A stretch of 64,000 bases of DNA from assembly GCA_964592145.1 (NCBI GenBank), contig CAZQBX010000005.1:42533-106532 (forward strand), read 5' to 3'. Shown here one piece after another: positions 17,784 through 25,784 of the stretch. The stretch is from JADJGC01 sp964592145 (GTDB taxonomy: Bacteria; Zixibacteria; MSB-5A5; CAIYYT01). Each line of letters begins with the position of its first letter. Position 1 is the first letter of the stretch. A program made the position numbers and the translations under genes. The notes beneath the pieces are model-generated. The model saw only the letters and a program-made list of their open reading frames with translations, did no database searches and was not told the DNA's origin.

Positions 17784-17816
17784 GGCCCTGTTGCTGGCAG
17801 CAACGGGGCCTTTTTC
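17784..17816 (+). terminator. rho-independent terminator
   Basis: Stem GGCCCTGTTGCT / AGCAACGGGGCC with loop GGC (12 bp, one G-T pair), followed by TTTTTC. It lies 20 nt after the YceI-like stop. Confidence 0.9.
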
Positions 17817-18428
17817 TTGCGCCGCCTTATTAGTTACAACTATGGACATATTTGAATATATGTATAAATATTCATTGTAAGGTGTCGGATCTGATTGGGC
17901 GAAAATAGAATCGAGCTTTCTGAGCTTTCCAGGTTTGGCTCTAGTGGCTCAGGATTTAAGGAATTCCGAGGTGGACGCCGTAGTATTTACCAGAGGGGGC
18001 TGTGGCCCGAATGGGGTGCCCGGCAGGGAGGTTTCACTGACTACAATTGAGATGACGACAGAGTGGTATGAGAATTCATGGGGATAAAGGATGCTGGATA
18101 GAGGCAGGAAATTTGGCGAGATTCGTCAAAAAGTAGTTGACAATTTTGGCTGAAGCATTACCTTGAGTGCGTCTAGGGTCATATATCGTACACATAAGTC
18201 ATAGTCTCTCTTAATCTCAACTGAAACCACGTTTGGATACGACGGTCATTCTATTAGACTAAGCTATCCATCAGNNNNNNNNNNTTTTGTCCTCCCACAT
18301 GGGCGGTGATGAAATGAGATTATCATGAAGATCTTTCCGAGATCGTAAGCGAGGGTGGAACAGATAAATCCTCGGGAAGCACTTCGAACTTTTGAAACAC
18401 TTTTTTGTGGAGCAATAAGGAGCATAGA
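17817..18428. other. 612-bp intergenic stretch with a 10-N assembly gap
   Basis: No gene, tRNA or convincing repeat seen. N run at 18275-18284 marks a scaffold join of unknown true length. TTGACA at 18137-18142 is followed by only a weak -10 (TACCTT, 16-nt spacer). Part of the leader of the large sorted protein may lie in the gap. AAGGAG at 18416-18421 is the SD of that gene. Confidence 0.6.
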
Positions 18429-21017
18429 ATGAAGCAAAGAAACTGTTCGTTCTTTTATTTGCTACTGACATTAATGCTTCTGTTCTCGTTTAGCTCGATT
18501 TACGCGGCAGTAACGGTGACCTACCAACCGGGTAGTTTCCCGTACAATACCACTGGCAACGTGATTACCGCGCGTGTCGTTGCGACCGAGCCGATCGCGG
18601 CATTTGACCTGATGTCAAATGTGCGTTCGACGGTTACCAACGCTTTCGGTACCATCACGTCTGTGAACGTGGCTGCAGTAGCCGGCGCTGTTGCTAATAC
18701 CTCCAAGGTAGACGGCACCAGCGAAGATTCGACTCGAATCTACGGTTTTGGCTGCGCCACGCCGATCATTATGCCGGCTGGTTCATATGACTTTACGTTT
18801 ACGGTTACCACCTCCTGTGATACCGGTTTATTTGTTGTAGAAGACGGTGGCGACTGGGTTGTCGATATCGACCCGGTTATTGCTTCGACTCAGTTTGTAA
18901 AGACTGATGCGACGCTGGCAACCGTGACGAGCAATACCGGAACCTATCGCGTGTTCAACAGACCGCCGGTAGTTTCGAATTGCCCGGCCGGCGCCCTGGT
19001 ATATAATGCCTGTGCCGTCGTCCAATACAACTTTGACAAGACCGATCCGGATATCAATTGCGCTCCTGGTCCAGATGAGACCTGGGCGATTGTTTCCGGT
19101 CCTGGTTCAATCGACAACAGCGGTAATTTCTTCTGGGATCCTCCGGCAGTCGCCGGCGTTTGCGGTCTCTATGAGATCACTGTTAGAGTCACGGACGAGT
19201 ACGGTGCCACAGCGGACTGCCAATTTGAAGTTTCGCTGATCACCGATGCTCCGTCATTCACCCAATGCCCGACCCCGGGTTCCGAAACGTTCATTTACTG
19301 GGGTTGGACAGCTGATGGTGACGTGACCGCGATTGACACGGATAACTGCCCGCTTCCGTTGGCCTACTCGCTTAACAGCTTCTCAGGCCCGGTCACTGCT
19401 GGTGCATTTACCGTTGACCCGGTTACGGGTGTCTGGAGCTGGCCGACTGAATTCGGTAATGATGCGTATCTTGGCGACCATTCGGTCACCATCGACGTAA
19501 CCGACGGTTGCCAGACCGTGTCTTGTAACTTCACGATTCATGTTGCCCCGACCTTTGGCGTTGTGATCGAAAAGACCCACAACACGCTGCAGGGTAACTA
19601 TGAATTCGTATCGATCAGCCTGAATCACTTCACTGAAGGATTCGGCGGTTATGACTTGTTGGTCAAGTACGATGCGAGCGCGTTGTCGTTCATTAGTGCT
19701 ACGCCGGGTGACATTCTGACCTCTTGCGGTTTCGAATACTTCACCTATCGTCATGGCGCTGTGGGTAACTGTTCGGGTTCCTGCCCGTCCGGTCTCCTTC
19801 GCATCGTGGCAGTGGCTGACATGAACAATGGTGCCAACCATCCTTCATGCTACGGTGAGAACAAGCCGGGTCCGGATGGACCGCAGACTGATCTCGCGGT
19901 ATTGAAGTTCCTTGTAACTAACGATCGTACCTACGAATGCCAGTACCTTCCGATCCAGTTCTGGTGGATGGATTGCGGCGACAATACCTTCTCGTCGATC
20001 ACCGGTGACACCCTGTATATCGCTAACCATGTCTATGCTTACGACCTTGGTGGCGAAATCACAGGCGATCAGTGGATAGGCGGATGGCAGGGAATCGTTC
20101 CGGCAGTAGACTGCATGAACATCCTGCTCGCCAAGTATCAACCGGATACCGTTGTGAATTTCTACAACGGCGGTATTGATGTCGTCTGCGCCGACTCGAT
20201 TGACGCTCCTGGCGATCTGAACCTTAACGGAATTCCGTACGAAATCGCGGACGCCGTACTGTACACGAACTACTTCCTGTATGGTCTGGCCGCCCTCGAT
20301 GCGAATCCGCTATTCCGCGAAGCCCAGATTGCTGCTTCGGACGCCAACCAAGACGGAACCCCTCTTTCAGTCGGTGACCTTGTTTACTTGCTGAGAGTGG
20401 TCGTTGGTGACGCTCTTCCGTTCCCGAAACTTGCTGCCTTCTCCGCGACTGCTGAAGTTGCGATCCAGAACGGCACCCTCTCGACAACCAGCTCCGATGC
20501 AATCGGTGCGATGTACTTGACCTACGACATCGAAGGAACCGTCTCGGTAACGAGCAACACCTCGATGAAGGTTGATTATGCCGAGAGAGACGGCAAGCTT
20601 CATGTGTTAGTATGGGCGGGTCTGGACAATATGTCCAACGCGATTCCATATGGAACGAATGAGCTTCTGACTGTCACTGGAGCTGAACTGAACAGTGTTG
20701 AAGTTGCCGATTACTTTGGTAACCTCATGAACGTTCGTGTTGAGAAGTCCGCGCTTCCGACCGAATTTGCGCTGTCTCAGAATACCCCGAACCCGTTCAA
20801 TCCGCTCACCAAGATCGGATTCGACCTGCCAGTCACTGCCGACTGGAAGCTTGACATTTACAACGTAAATGGTCAGCTGGTTCAGAGCTATAACGGAACG
20901 AACATAGGCCATGTAGACGTTTCTTGGAATGCGGCGAACACCGCCAGCGGTATCTACTTCTACAAGTTGACCGCCGGTAGCTTTACCGAAACCAAGAAAA
21001 TGGTGTTGATGAAGTAA
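18429..21017 (+). CDS. large secreted cohesin/dockerin protein with type IX sorting domain
   Basis: 862 residues. Signal peptide (about 1-27, ending IYA). Two Ig/cadherin-like repeats rich in cysteine follow (about 185-275 and 280-375), each ending in a DxYGxx or DGCQT stretch. A cohesin-like beta domain (about 380-545) comes next, then a dockerin-like pair of calcium loops (GDLNLNGIPYEIADAVLYTNY and SDANQDGTPLSVGDLVYLL, about 595-660), another beta domain, and the Por/T9SS sorting domain (about 775-862: LPTEFALSQNTPNPFNP ... SGIYFYKL ... KKMVLMK). Expected at the cell surface or released. ATG 18429 with SD AAGGAG; a longer open frame from 18405 is not used. Binding partner unknown. Confidence 0.88.
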   Translation: MKQRNCSFFYLLLTLMLLFSFSSIYAAVTVTYQPGSFPYNTTGNVITARVVATEPIAAFDLMSNVRSTVTNAFGTITSVNVAAVAGAVANTSKVDGTSEDSTRIYGFGCATPIIMPAGSYDFTFTVTTSCDTGLFVVEDGGDWVVDIDPVIASTQFVKTDATLATVTSNTGTYRVFNRPPVVSNCPAGALVYNACAVVQYNFDKTDPDINCAPGPDETWAIVSGPGSIDNSGNFFWDPPAVAGVCGLYEITVRVTDEYGATADCQFEVSLITDAPSFTQCPTPGSETFIYWGWTADGDVTAIDTDNCPLPLAYSLNSFSGPVTAGAFTVDPVTGVWSWPTEFGNDAYLGDHSVTIDVTDGCQTVSCNFTIHVAPTFGVVIEKTHNTLQGNYEFVSISLNHFTEGFGGYDLLVKYDASALSFISATPGDILTSCGFEYFTYRHGAVGNCSGSCPSGLLRIVAVADMNNGANHPSCYGENKPGPDGPQTDLAVLKFLVTNDRTYECQYLPIQFWWMDCGDNTFSSITGDTLYIANHVYAYDLGGEITGDQWIGGWQGIVPAVDCMNILLAKYQPDTVVNFYNGGIDVVCADSIDAPGDLNLNGIPYEIADAVLYTNYFLYGLAALDANPLFREAQIAASDANQDGTPLSVGDLVYLLRVVVGDALPFPKLAAFSATAEVAIQNGTLSTTSSDAIGAMYLTYDIEGTVSVTSNTSMKVDYAERDGKLHVLVWAGLDNMSNAIPYGTNELLTVTGAELNSVEVADYFGNLMNVRVEKSALPTEFALSQNTPNPFNPLTKIGFDLPVTADWKLDIYNVNGQLVQSYNGTNIGHVDVSWNAANTASGIYFYKLTAGSFTETKKMVLMK

Positions 21018-21045
21018 TTAATCCTACTTCACTAATACATCGTTC

Positions 21046-21082
21046 AACAGGAGCGGGTCGAACAGCCCGCTCCTGTTTTTTT
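21046..21082 (+). terminator. rho-independent terminator
   Basis: AACAGGAGCGGG pairs with CCCGCTCCTGTT around an 8-nt loop, followed by seven T. It ends transcription of the large sorted protein. Confidence 0.93.
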
Positions 21083-21143
21083 GTGTCTTGCCGATTGAAG
21101 ATTGTGAAATCAGTGAGCTTGCAGTTATCGCAAAGGGGTCGGT

Positions 21144-21168
21144 ATAGCAGTAATGGGAGAACTGCTAT
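21144..21168. other. small perfect hairpin at the 3' end of queD
   Basis: ATAGCAGT (21144-21151) and ACTGCTAT (21161-21168) form an 8-bp perfect stem touching the queD stop. On neither strand does a T run follow, so it is not a canonical terminator; it could protect the 3' end of the queD message. Confidence 0.35.
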
Positions 21169-21530
21169 CATTCGCCGCGGTATACGCAGCGGGTGAGCGG
21201 GGTTTCGCTGATGGTGATCTTGCTTAGGATGGGAAGTTTCGGTTTGATGCGATCCCAGAGCCAGCGAGCAATGAACTCGGTGGATGCGATGGTTAATCCT
21301 TCGATGGCGTTGAGATGGTGATGGTCAAGTTGGTCGATGAGCGGCTTGACGGCGTCGTAGATTTCGCGGTAGTCGATCAGGAAGCCGGTTTTGGAGTCGA
21401 CCTCGCCGGTGACTTCAATGAAGACGACGTAGCCGTGACCGTGAAGATTGTGGCAGGGATGATGAGGAGGGAGATGGTCGAGCCGATGGGAGGCGTCGAA
21501 GTTGAATTGGTGGGTGAGGGTGACGATCAT
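21168..21530 (-). CDS. queD: 6-carboxy-5,6,7,8-tetrahydropterin synthase QueD
   Basis: 120 residues, the normal QueD length. Zinc ligands are in FDASHRL and HNLHGHGYVV; DHHHLN and the EFIARWLWDRI helix follow, and the C-terminal ISETPLTRC carries the substrate glutamate. It makes 6-carboxytetrahydropterin, the second step to queuosine. ATG 21530 with GAGG upstream matches the family start; the frame stays open far upstream only because it reads through a repeat region. Last gene of queC-queE-queD. Confidence 0.95.
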   Translation of the reverse strand: MIVTLTHQFNFDASHRLDHLPPHHPCHNLHGHGYVVFIEVTGEVDSKTGFLIDYREIYDAVKPLIDQLDHHHLNAIEGLTIASTEFIARWLWDRIKPKLPILSKITISETPLTRCVYRGE

Positions 21531-21564
21531 GAATTCCTCGTTGCTTGCAGGGAACACACCCCGT

Positions 21565-21698
21565 CTCGTCTCGACAAGTCGAGACGAGCGACCCCTCTCG
21601 AGAGGGGAACCTTGCTGGGTCCCCGCTTTCGCGGGGAAGACTGATAGGGGGGCCTCGTTGATATCTGGCGTGCCCGTAGCTTTCGCGGGGAAGACTGA
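21565..21698. repeat. cluster of REP-like palindromes between queE and queD
   Basis: Three perfect or near-perfect palindromes follow one another: CTCGTCTCGAC-AA-GTCGAGACGAG (21565-21588), CCCCTCTCGAGAGGGG (21592-21607) and CCCCGCTTTCGCGGGG (21621-21636). The 20-mer GCTTTCGCGGGGAAGACTGA occurs twice, at 21625-21644 and 21679-21698. On the minus strand it reads as FPAKAGTQ, the hallmark of a dispersed palindromic repeat family seen in many bacterial genomes. The element sits inside the que operon transcript, so its hairpins may affect mRNA stability or attenuate queD. Confidence 0.75.
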
Positions 21699-21714
21699 AA
21701 GTGGACTGACGTTG

Positions 21715-22464
21715 TCATCTGGCGCGCTCGTTTCCCCAGGCAAGGATGTGGAGGCGAGGCGAGAAGCGGTAGCCGCGGCGAATGCATTCTTCGGAGAGCC
21801 AGGGCATAATCCGGCTCTGGACTTCGGGGGTGACGCCTTCTGGCATAAGTATTATCCGATCGGCAGGGATTGGCGGCATGAAGATCTTCTCCATCTCGTC
21901 GATATCTTTGGGCGCTTGTATGACAAATTTGAAGTCGCACTTGTGGGTCGCGATGATCGTTGCCAACGCCGCAGCGACACGGGTCTTCATTGTATGCAGG
22001 CCGCTATTTGATAGTTTCGGCGAACAGTTCCACCAGCCAATGCGAGAAATCATTGCCGGGGTAGGGACGTACATTCCGTTGGTTTCAATCTCGAAAAACG
22101 CAAAACCCGCTCCGATGAGGGCATCGATCAGGGCCGGGATTCGATCCTGATGAAGCATCGGCTCGCCGCCGGTAATGACGACGTGAGTCTCGTGTTTCGG
22201 ACTGGATGATTTTGACATGATTTCGAGCGTGCGTTCGACAATCTCGGGTATGGTCAGCAGTGCGCCTTCTTCGATCTTCTCTTCATCCCAGGTAAATCGG
22301 GTATCGCACCAGGCGCAGCCGAGATTGCAGTATTTTGTGCGAATGAAGAGTGCCGGGGTCCCTGCGAATCGGCCCTCACCCTGAATGGAGAGGAACATCT
22401 CACTGACGGGGATTTTGTCTGCAAATTCGGTCGGCCAAGGGGCTATTCTCGGTTTGTAGCTCAT
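21715..22464 (-). CDS. queE: 7-carboxy-7-deazaguanine synthase QueE
   Basis: 249 residues. FLSIQGEGRFAGTPALFIR, then radical SAM CNLGCAWCDT (CxxxCxxC), VVITGGEP, and a C-terminal LHILAWGN. It converts 6-carboxytetrahydropterin to 7-carboxy-7-deazaguanine with SAM as cofactor. The start ATG overlaps the queC stop (ATGA), so the two are translationally coupled. A 184-bp repeat-bearing gap separates it from queD. Confidence 0.95.
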   Translation of the reverse strand: MSYKPRIAPWPTEFADKIPVSEMFLSIQGEGRFAGTPALFIRTKYCNLGCAWCDTRFTWDEEKIEEGALLTIPEIVERTLEIMSKSSSPKHETHVVITGGEPMLHQDRIPALIDALIGAGFAFFEIETNGMYVPTPAMISRIGWWNCSPKLSNSGLHTMKTRVAAALATIIATHKCDFKFVIQAPKDIDEMEKIFMPPIPADRIILMPEGVTPEVQSRIMPWLSEECIRRGYRFSPRLHILAWGNERAR

Positions 22465-23189
22465 TTGCTTTTCATCTCGAGGTAGGCGGGCGTATAGCGT
22501 GTCGGGTCGGGGATGCGGGCATCCTCAAAACCGCGACGGCGAATCAGGCAGCTATCGCATTCGCCGCAAGCACGACCCTGCGTATCGGGGTCGTAGCAGC
22601 TTAGGGTCAGCGAGTAATCGACACCGAGGCGGACCCCTTCTTGAATGATCTGCGCTTTGGTCATATGGATAAGTGGTGCGTTGACGATAATGCGGGCACC
22701 CTCGATGCCGGAACGAGTGCCGAGATTGGCCATATTCTGGAAGGCTTCAATAAAGTCCGGACGGCAATCGGGATAGCCCGAGTAGTCGATTGCGTTTGCG
22801 CCAATGAAGATCGAACCGGCGCCGAGTGACTCAGCCCAGGCAAGGGCAATGGCGAGAAAAATAGTATTGCGGGCCGGGACGTACGTAATCGGAATATGGG
22901 TGCTCATTTCTGATTCAACGCGATTCTTGGGCACTTTGATATTGGCGGTGAGCGCAGATCCGCCGATGGGGCCAAGGTCGAGCGGAAAGACAAGGTGATC
23001 TTCGACGCCAAACTTCTGCGCCAATAGGCGAGCAGCAGCGAGCTCTTGAAAGTGGCGTTGGTGATAGTCGAAGGAGATCGTGCGCACTTGATAGCCGTTT
23101 GCCTTGGCCATGGCGAGCGTCGTTGTTGAATCAATGCCGCCGGAGAGCAAGACAATAGCGGTATTCGGATTGATATTCGGTTTTGTCAT
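22461..23189 (-). CDS. queC: 7-cyano-7-deazaguanine synthase QueC
   Basis: 242 residues. PP-loop ATPase motif LLSGGIDSTTTLAMA at the N-terminus and the zinc-binding SCYDP...CGECDSCLIRRRGF at the C-terminus. It forms preQ0 from 7-carboxy-7-deazaguanine, ammonia and ATP. First gene of the minus-strand queC-queE-queD operon and divergent from queF (95 bp). Confidence 0.96.
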   Translation of the reverse strand: MTKPNINPNTAIVLLSGGIDSTTTLAMAKANGYQVRTISFDYHQRHFQELAAARLLAQKFGVEDHLVFPLDLGPIGGSALTANIKVPKNRVESEMSTHIPITYVPARNTIFLAIALAWAESLGAGSIFIGANAIDYSGYPDCRPDFIEAFQNMANLGTRSGIEGARIIVNAPLIHMTKAQIIQEGVRLGVDYSLTLSCYDPDTQGRACGECDSCLIRRRGFEDARIPDPTRYTPAYLEMKSK

Positions 23190-23248
23190 ACGACGGAGAA
23201 TATAGACAAATGTTGCGGCATGTCAAACAAAGCCTTGACGAGTCGCTG

Positions 23249-23277
23249 TTGCAATTGTCGACTGATTTACGTATACT
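23249..23277 (+). promoter_or_regulatory. sigma70-type promoter for queF, predicting a leaderless transcript
   Basis: TTGCAA at 23249-23254, 17-nt spacer, TATACT at 23272-23277. The expected transcription start, about 7 nt after the -10, is at or next to ATG 23284, and no SD precedes that ATG. No preQ1 riboswitch fold is evident in the 95-bp queC-queF gap. Confidence 0.6.
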
Positions 23278-23283
23278 TTGCCC

Positions 23284-23676
23284 ATGACAGAATCATCGTA
23301 TGAGGGCCGGCAAGATTTTATTCGCGAGTGGAAAACTCCCGAGATAGAGACTTTTCGCAATATCTACGGCGACCGTGACTTTGAAGTGAGGATGGAGACA
23401 AGCGAGTTCAGTTGTGTGTGTCCGAAAACGGGGCTGCCTGACTTTGCCACGCTGATCCTGACATTTGTGCCGGCCGAGCTGTGTATCGAGCTGAAGAGTT
23501 TCAAAGAATACCTGCTCGCGTACCGAAATCAGGGTATTTTTCATGAGAATGTAGTCAACAAAGTGACGGACGACTTGATAGCCGCGATCCAGCCGCGCAG
23601 CCTGCGACTTGAGGGGCGGTTCAACAATCGGGGCGGAATTCAGACTACAGTAGTTCGCGAATACAAAGGTCGTTGA
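23284..23676 (+). CDS. queF: NADPH-dependent 7-cyano-7-deazaguanine reductase QueF
   Basis: 130 residues, the short unimodular QueF. The catalytic cysteine is in EFSCVCPKTGLPDFATL, followed by ELKSFKEYLLAYRNQGIFHE, the QueF signature, with the substrate-binding E and H. It reduces preQ0 to preQ1. With queC, queE and queD this gives the preQ1 path from carboxytetrahydropterin; folE and tgt are not in the window. ATG 23284 preferred over TTG 23278, which lies next to the -10. Confidence 0.95.
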   Translation: MTESSYEGRQDFIREWKTPEIETFRNIYGDRDFEVRMETSEFSCVCPKTGLPDFATLILTFVPAELCIELKSFKEYLLAYRNQGIFHENVVNKVTDDLIAAIQPRSLRLEGRFNNRGGIQTTVVREYKGR

Positions 23677-23724
23677 AGTCAGTCGAATGCGAATCTCCCA
23701 AAACCTGATAACTGCAATTTCGTG

Positions 23725-24372
23725 ATGAATAGAATTCAAGCTGCCTACTTCCTCGAGACGCTCGTTGTGGGCGAGCTGCAAATGAACTGCTACCTCTTTG
23801 GATGTGCGGAAACACGCGAGGCGGTGATCATCGATCCGGGTGGAGACGCATCGAAGATAATCGAAGCGGTGGAGGGAATAGGGGCCAAAGTTAAGATGAT
23901 CTTGTTGACGCACGGGCATTACGACCATATTGGCGGTCTGAATGAGGTGCGCGGGAAGTATGGTTGCCCGGTATTGATTCATGTTGCCGATGAAGAGGCG
24001 CTGACAAATCCGATGGTCAACCTAAGCGCTCTGACGGGAGCAAACATCAAATGCAATGCTGCAGAGCAGATACTGGAAGATGGCGACCGGATAGCTGTCG
24101 GGAAACTGCAACTTGAAGTGCTGCACACTCCGGGGCATACGCCGGGTGGGGTTTGTTTCCGCTGGGAGAAAATCGTGTTTGGCGGCGATCTGTTGTTTAA
24201 CGGCAGTATCGGCCGCACTGACCTGCCGGGCGGATCGTTCGACGAAATCGAAAGTTCGATATTGAAAAAGATCTACGTTCTTGATGATGAGACTGTGATA
24301 TATCCGGGGCACGGTGAAGCGACATCGGTAGGATTTGAGAAGAAGTCTAATCCCTTTGTGAGGATGAATTAA
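23725..24372 (+). CDS. MBL-fold metallo-hydrolase (glyoxalase II-like)
   Basis: 215 residues. Metal-binding THGHYDHIGG, HTPGHTPGG, GGDLLFNGSIGRTD and YPGHGEAT appear in the order of glyoxalase II/YcbL-type hydrolases. The protein lacks the C-terminal glyoxalase II substrate domain, so the substrate is open. ATG 23725 (or GTG 23722). The stop overlaps the start of the PHP gene. Confidence 0.9.
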   Translation: MNRIQAAYFLETLVVGELQMNCYLFGCAETREAVIIDPGGDASKIIEAVEGIGAKVKMILLTHGHYDHIGGLNEVRGKYGCPVLIHVADEEALTNPMVNLSALTGANIKCNAAEQILEDGDRIAVGKLQLEVLHTPGHTPGGVCFRWEKIVFGGDLLFNGSIGRTDLPGGSFDEIESSILKKIYVLDDETVIYPGHGEATSVGFEKKSNPFVRMN

Positions 24373-25208
24373 TGAGATTTCCGATAGGCGATAGCCACGT
24401 TCATACTGATCACTCGGTAGATGCCAAGGGTACGGTACACGAATTTTGCCAGAAGGCATTTGAGATGGGGCTCTATGAAATCACGTTTACAAACCATTAT
24501 GAGATAATGCCTTCCCGAAAAGATCGAATGGGATACTTTATGATTAAAGGGGAGAAGGTACCAGCCGGTCCCGATGCTGTCAAACGGATGATCGAGGAAC
24601 TGAGAGAGGCGGGTGAGCACTTCTTTCCGGCCGGACTGAAAGTTCGAGTCGGTTTGGAGGTTGGCTGGGACATTCGGCTTTACGATCGTTTGGTCAAGGA
24701 GCTGCGCGAGTTCGATCTTGATTTTGTGATCGGTTCCGTTCACGACATTGACGATGAGCCGATCTTGGAACGGGCATATGCGCCGCAGTTTTTTCAGAGC
24801 CGCGCTATTGGGGACTGGATTGGGAAGTACTATAAGAAAGCCGAGGAGATTGCCGATTCTGGCCTTTTCAACGTCATTGCTCACTTAGATGTTTACAAAC
24901 GCTATGGACTCGCCGTTTACGGGGATGAACTACGAACCGCGCATGAGCCATATCTGGAAAGCTTGTTTACAAAGATGAAGGCGAATGATCTTGCACTCGA
25001 AGTGAATACATCGGGTATGCGGCACGGAATTGGCGAGTATTATCCTTCGATTGCCATTCTCAATGAGGCCCGGCGCGCAGAGGTGTTTGTCAGCGGTCTC
25101 GGTTCGGATGCACATGCGCCGGATCAATTGGCATTGGATTTTGAATCAGCCGTGGCGCTAGTCCCGGAGATTCTGCCATGCGACCTTGAAGAAGGGTATG
25201 GCGTTTAA
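24372..25208 (+). CDS. PHP-domain phosphatase (histidinol-phosphatase family)
   Basis: 278 residues, a PHP fold. Metal ligands in DSHVHTDHS, NHYE, GSVHDID, AHLDVYKRYG and GSDAHAPDQ occur in the usual order. Closest to HisJ/HisK histidinol-phosphatase, but no other his gene is present, so the physiological substrate is uncertain. ATG 24372 overlaps the stop of the metallo-hydrolase, and its stop overlaps the glycosylase start: a tight three-gene operon. Confidence 0.85.
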   Translation: MRFPIGDSHVHTDHSVDAKGTVHEFCQKAFEMGLYEITFTNHYEIMPSRKDRMGYFMIKGEKVPAGPDAVKRMIEELREAGEHFFPAGLKVRVGLEVGWDIRLYDRLVKELREFDLDFVIGSVHDIDDEPILERAYAPQFFQSRAIGDWIGKYYKKAEEIADSGLFNVIAHLDVYKRYGLAVYGDELRTAHEPYLESLFTKMKANDLALEVNTSGMRHGIGEYYPSIAILNEARRAEVFVSGLGSDAHAPDQLALDFESAVALVPEILPCDLEEGYGV

Positions 25209-25776
25209 GTTACCGCGCGAATTCTATCGCCAGCCCACGCTTGCTGTCGCCCAAGCACTGATCGGAAAGAGATTCGTAGTACAAAGAGATTCCGGCCGAA
25301 TGTCCGGCAGAATTGTTGAAGTTGAAGCGTACATCGGCGAAGACGATCCGGCGTGTCACGCTCGATTCGGGCAGACGGGGCGAAATGGCGTGATGTATGG
25401 CGATGGCGGATATCTCTATGTCTACTTCATATACGGCATGTACAATATGTTGAATATTGTCACCGAGAAGAAAGGTTTTCCGGCGGCGGTACTCATACGG
25501 GCCGTTGAGCCAGTAGAGGGGATACCAAAAATGCAAAAGAACCGCGGCCGTGCCGACATCCAACAGCTCTGCTCGGGACCGGGAAAACTATGCCAGGCAT
25601 TTGATCTGGGAGTTGCCGACACCGGCGCGGGTGTGACAGGGAATAAGTTTTTCGTGATGGACGCGGACGAGCCACCGGCGAAGATTACTGCGAGCCCGCG
25701 AATCGGAATCCGACAAGGGCGAGATTTGTTGTGGCGATTCTATGATAGTGAAAGTAAATTCGTCTCCCGCAAGTAG
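25198..25776 (+). CDS. 3-methyladenine DNA glycosylase (AAG/MPG family)
   Basis: 192 residues. IVEVEAYIGEDDPACHARFGQTGRN carries the catalytic glutamate of the AAG family and GYLYVYFIYGMYNMLNIV is the core strand/helix. CSGPGKLCQAF follows. It removes alkylated purines from DNA. ATG 25198 overlaps the PHP stop; the frame extends to TTG 25186, but ATG gives the usual FxLPREFY start. The gene joins a repair function to two metallo-hydrolases. Confidence 0.92.
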   Translation: MAFKLPREFYRQPTLAVAQALIGKRFVVQRDSGRMSGRIVEVEAYIGEDDPACHARFGQTGRNGVMYGDGGYLYVYFIYGMYNMLNIVTEKKGFPAAVLIRAVEPVEGIPKMQKNRGRADIQQLCSGPGKLCQAFDLGVADTGAGVTGNKFFVMDADEPPAKITASPRIGIRQGRDLLWRFYDSESKFVSRK

Positions 25777-25784
25777 GAGGATAG

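Noticed and set aside
18137..18165. TTGACA at 18137 as promoter of the large sorted protein
   Set aside because: The -10 (TACCTT) is weak and a gap of unknown size follows before the gene.
21565..21698. A CRISPR-like repeat array
   Set aside because: Only two copies of the longer repeat, irregular spacing, palindromic units and no cas gene nearby.
21530..21743. N-terminal extension of queD by 71 residues
   Set aside because: It only reads through the palindromic repeats; the 120-residue form with SD at ATG 21530 has the family length.
23190..23283. preQ1 riboswitch between queC and queF
   Set aside because: No C-rich loop plus A-rich tail arrangement found, and the promoter leaves no leader on the queF side.
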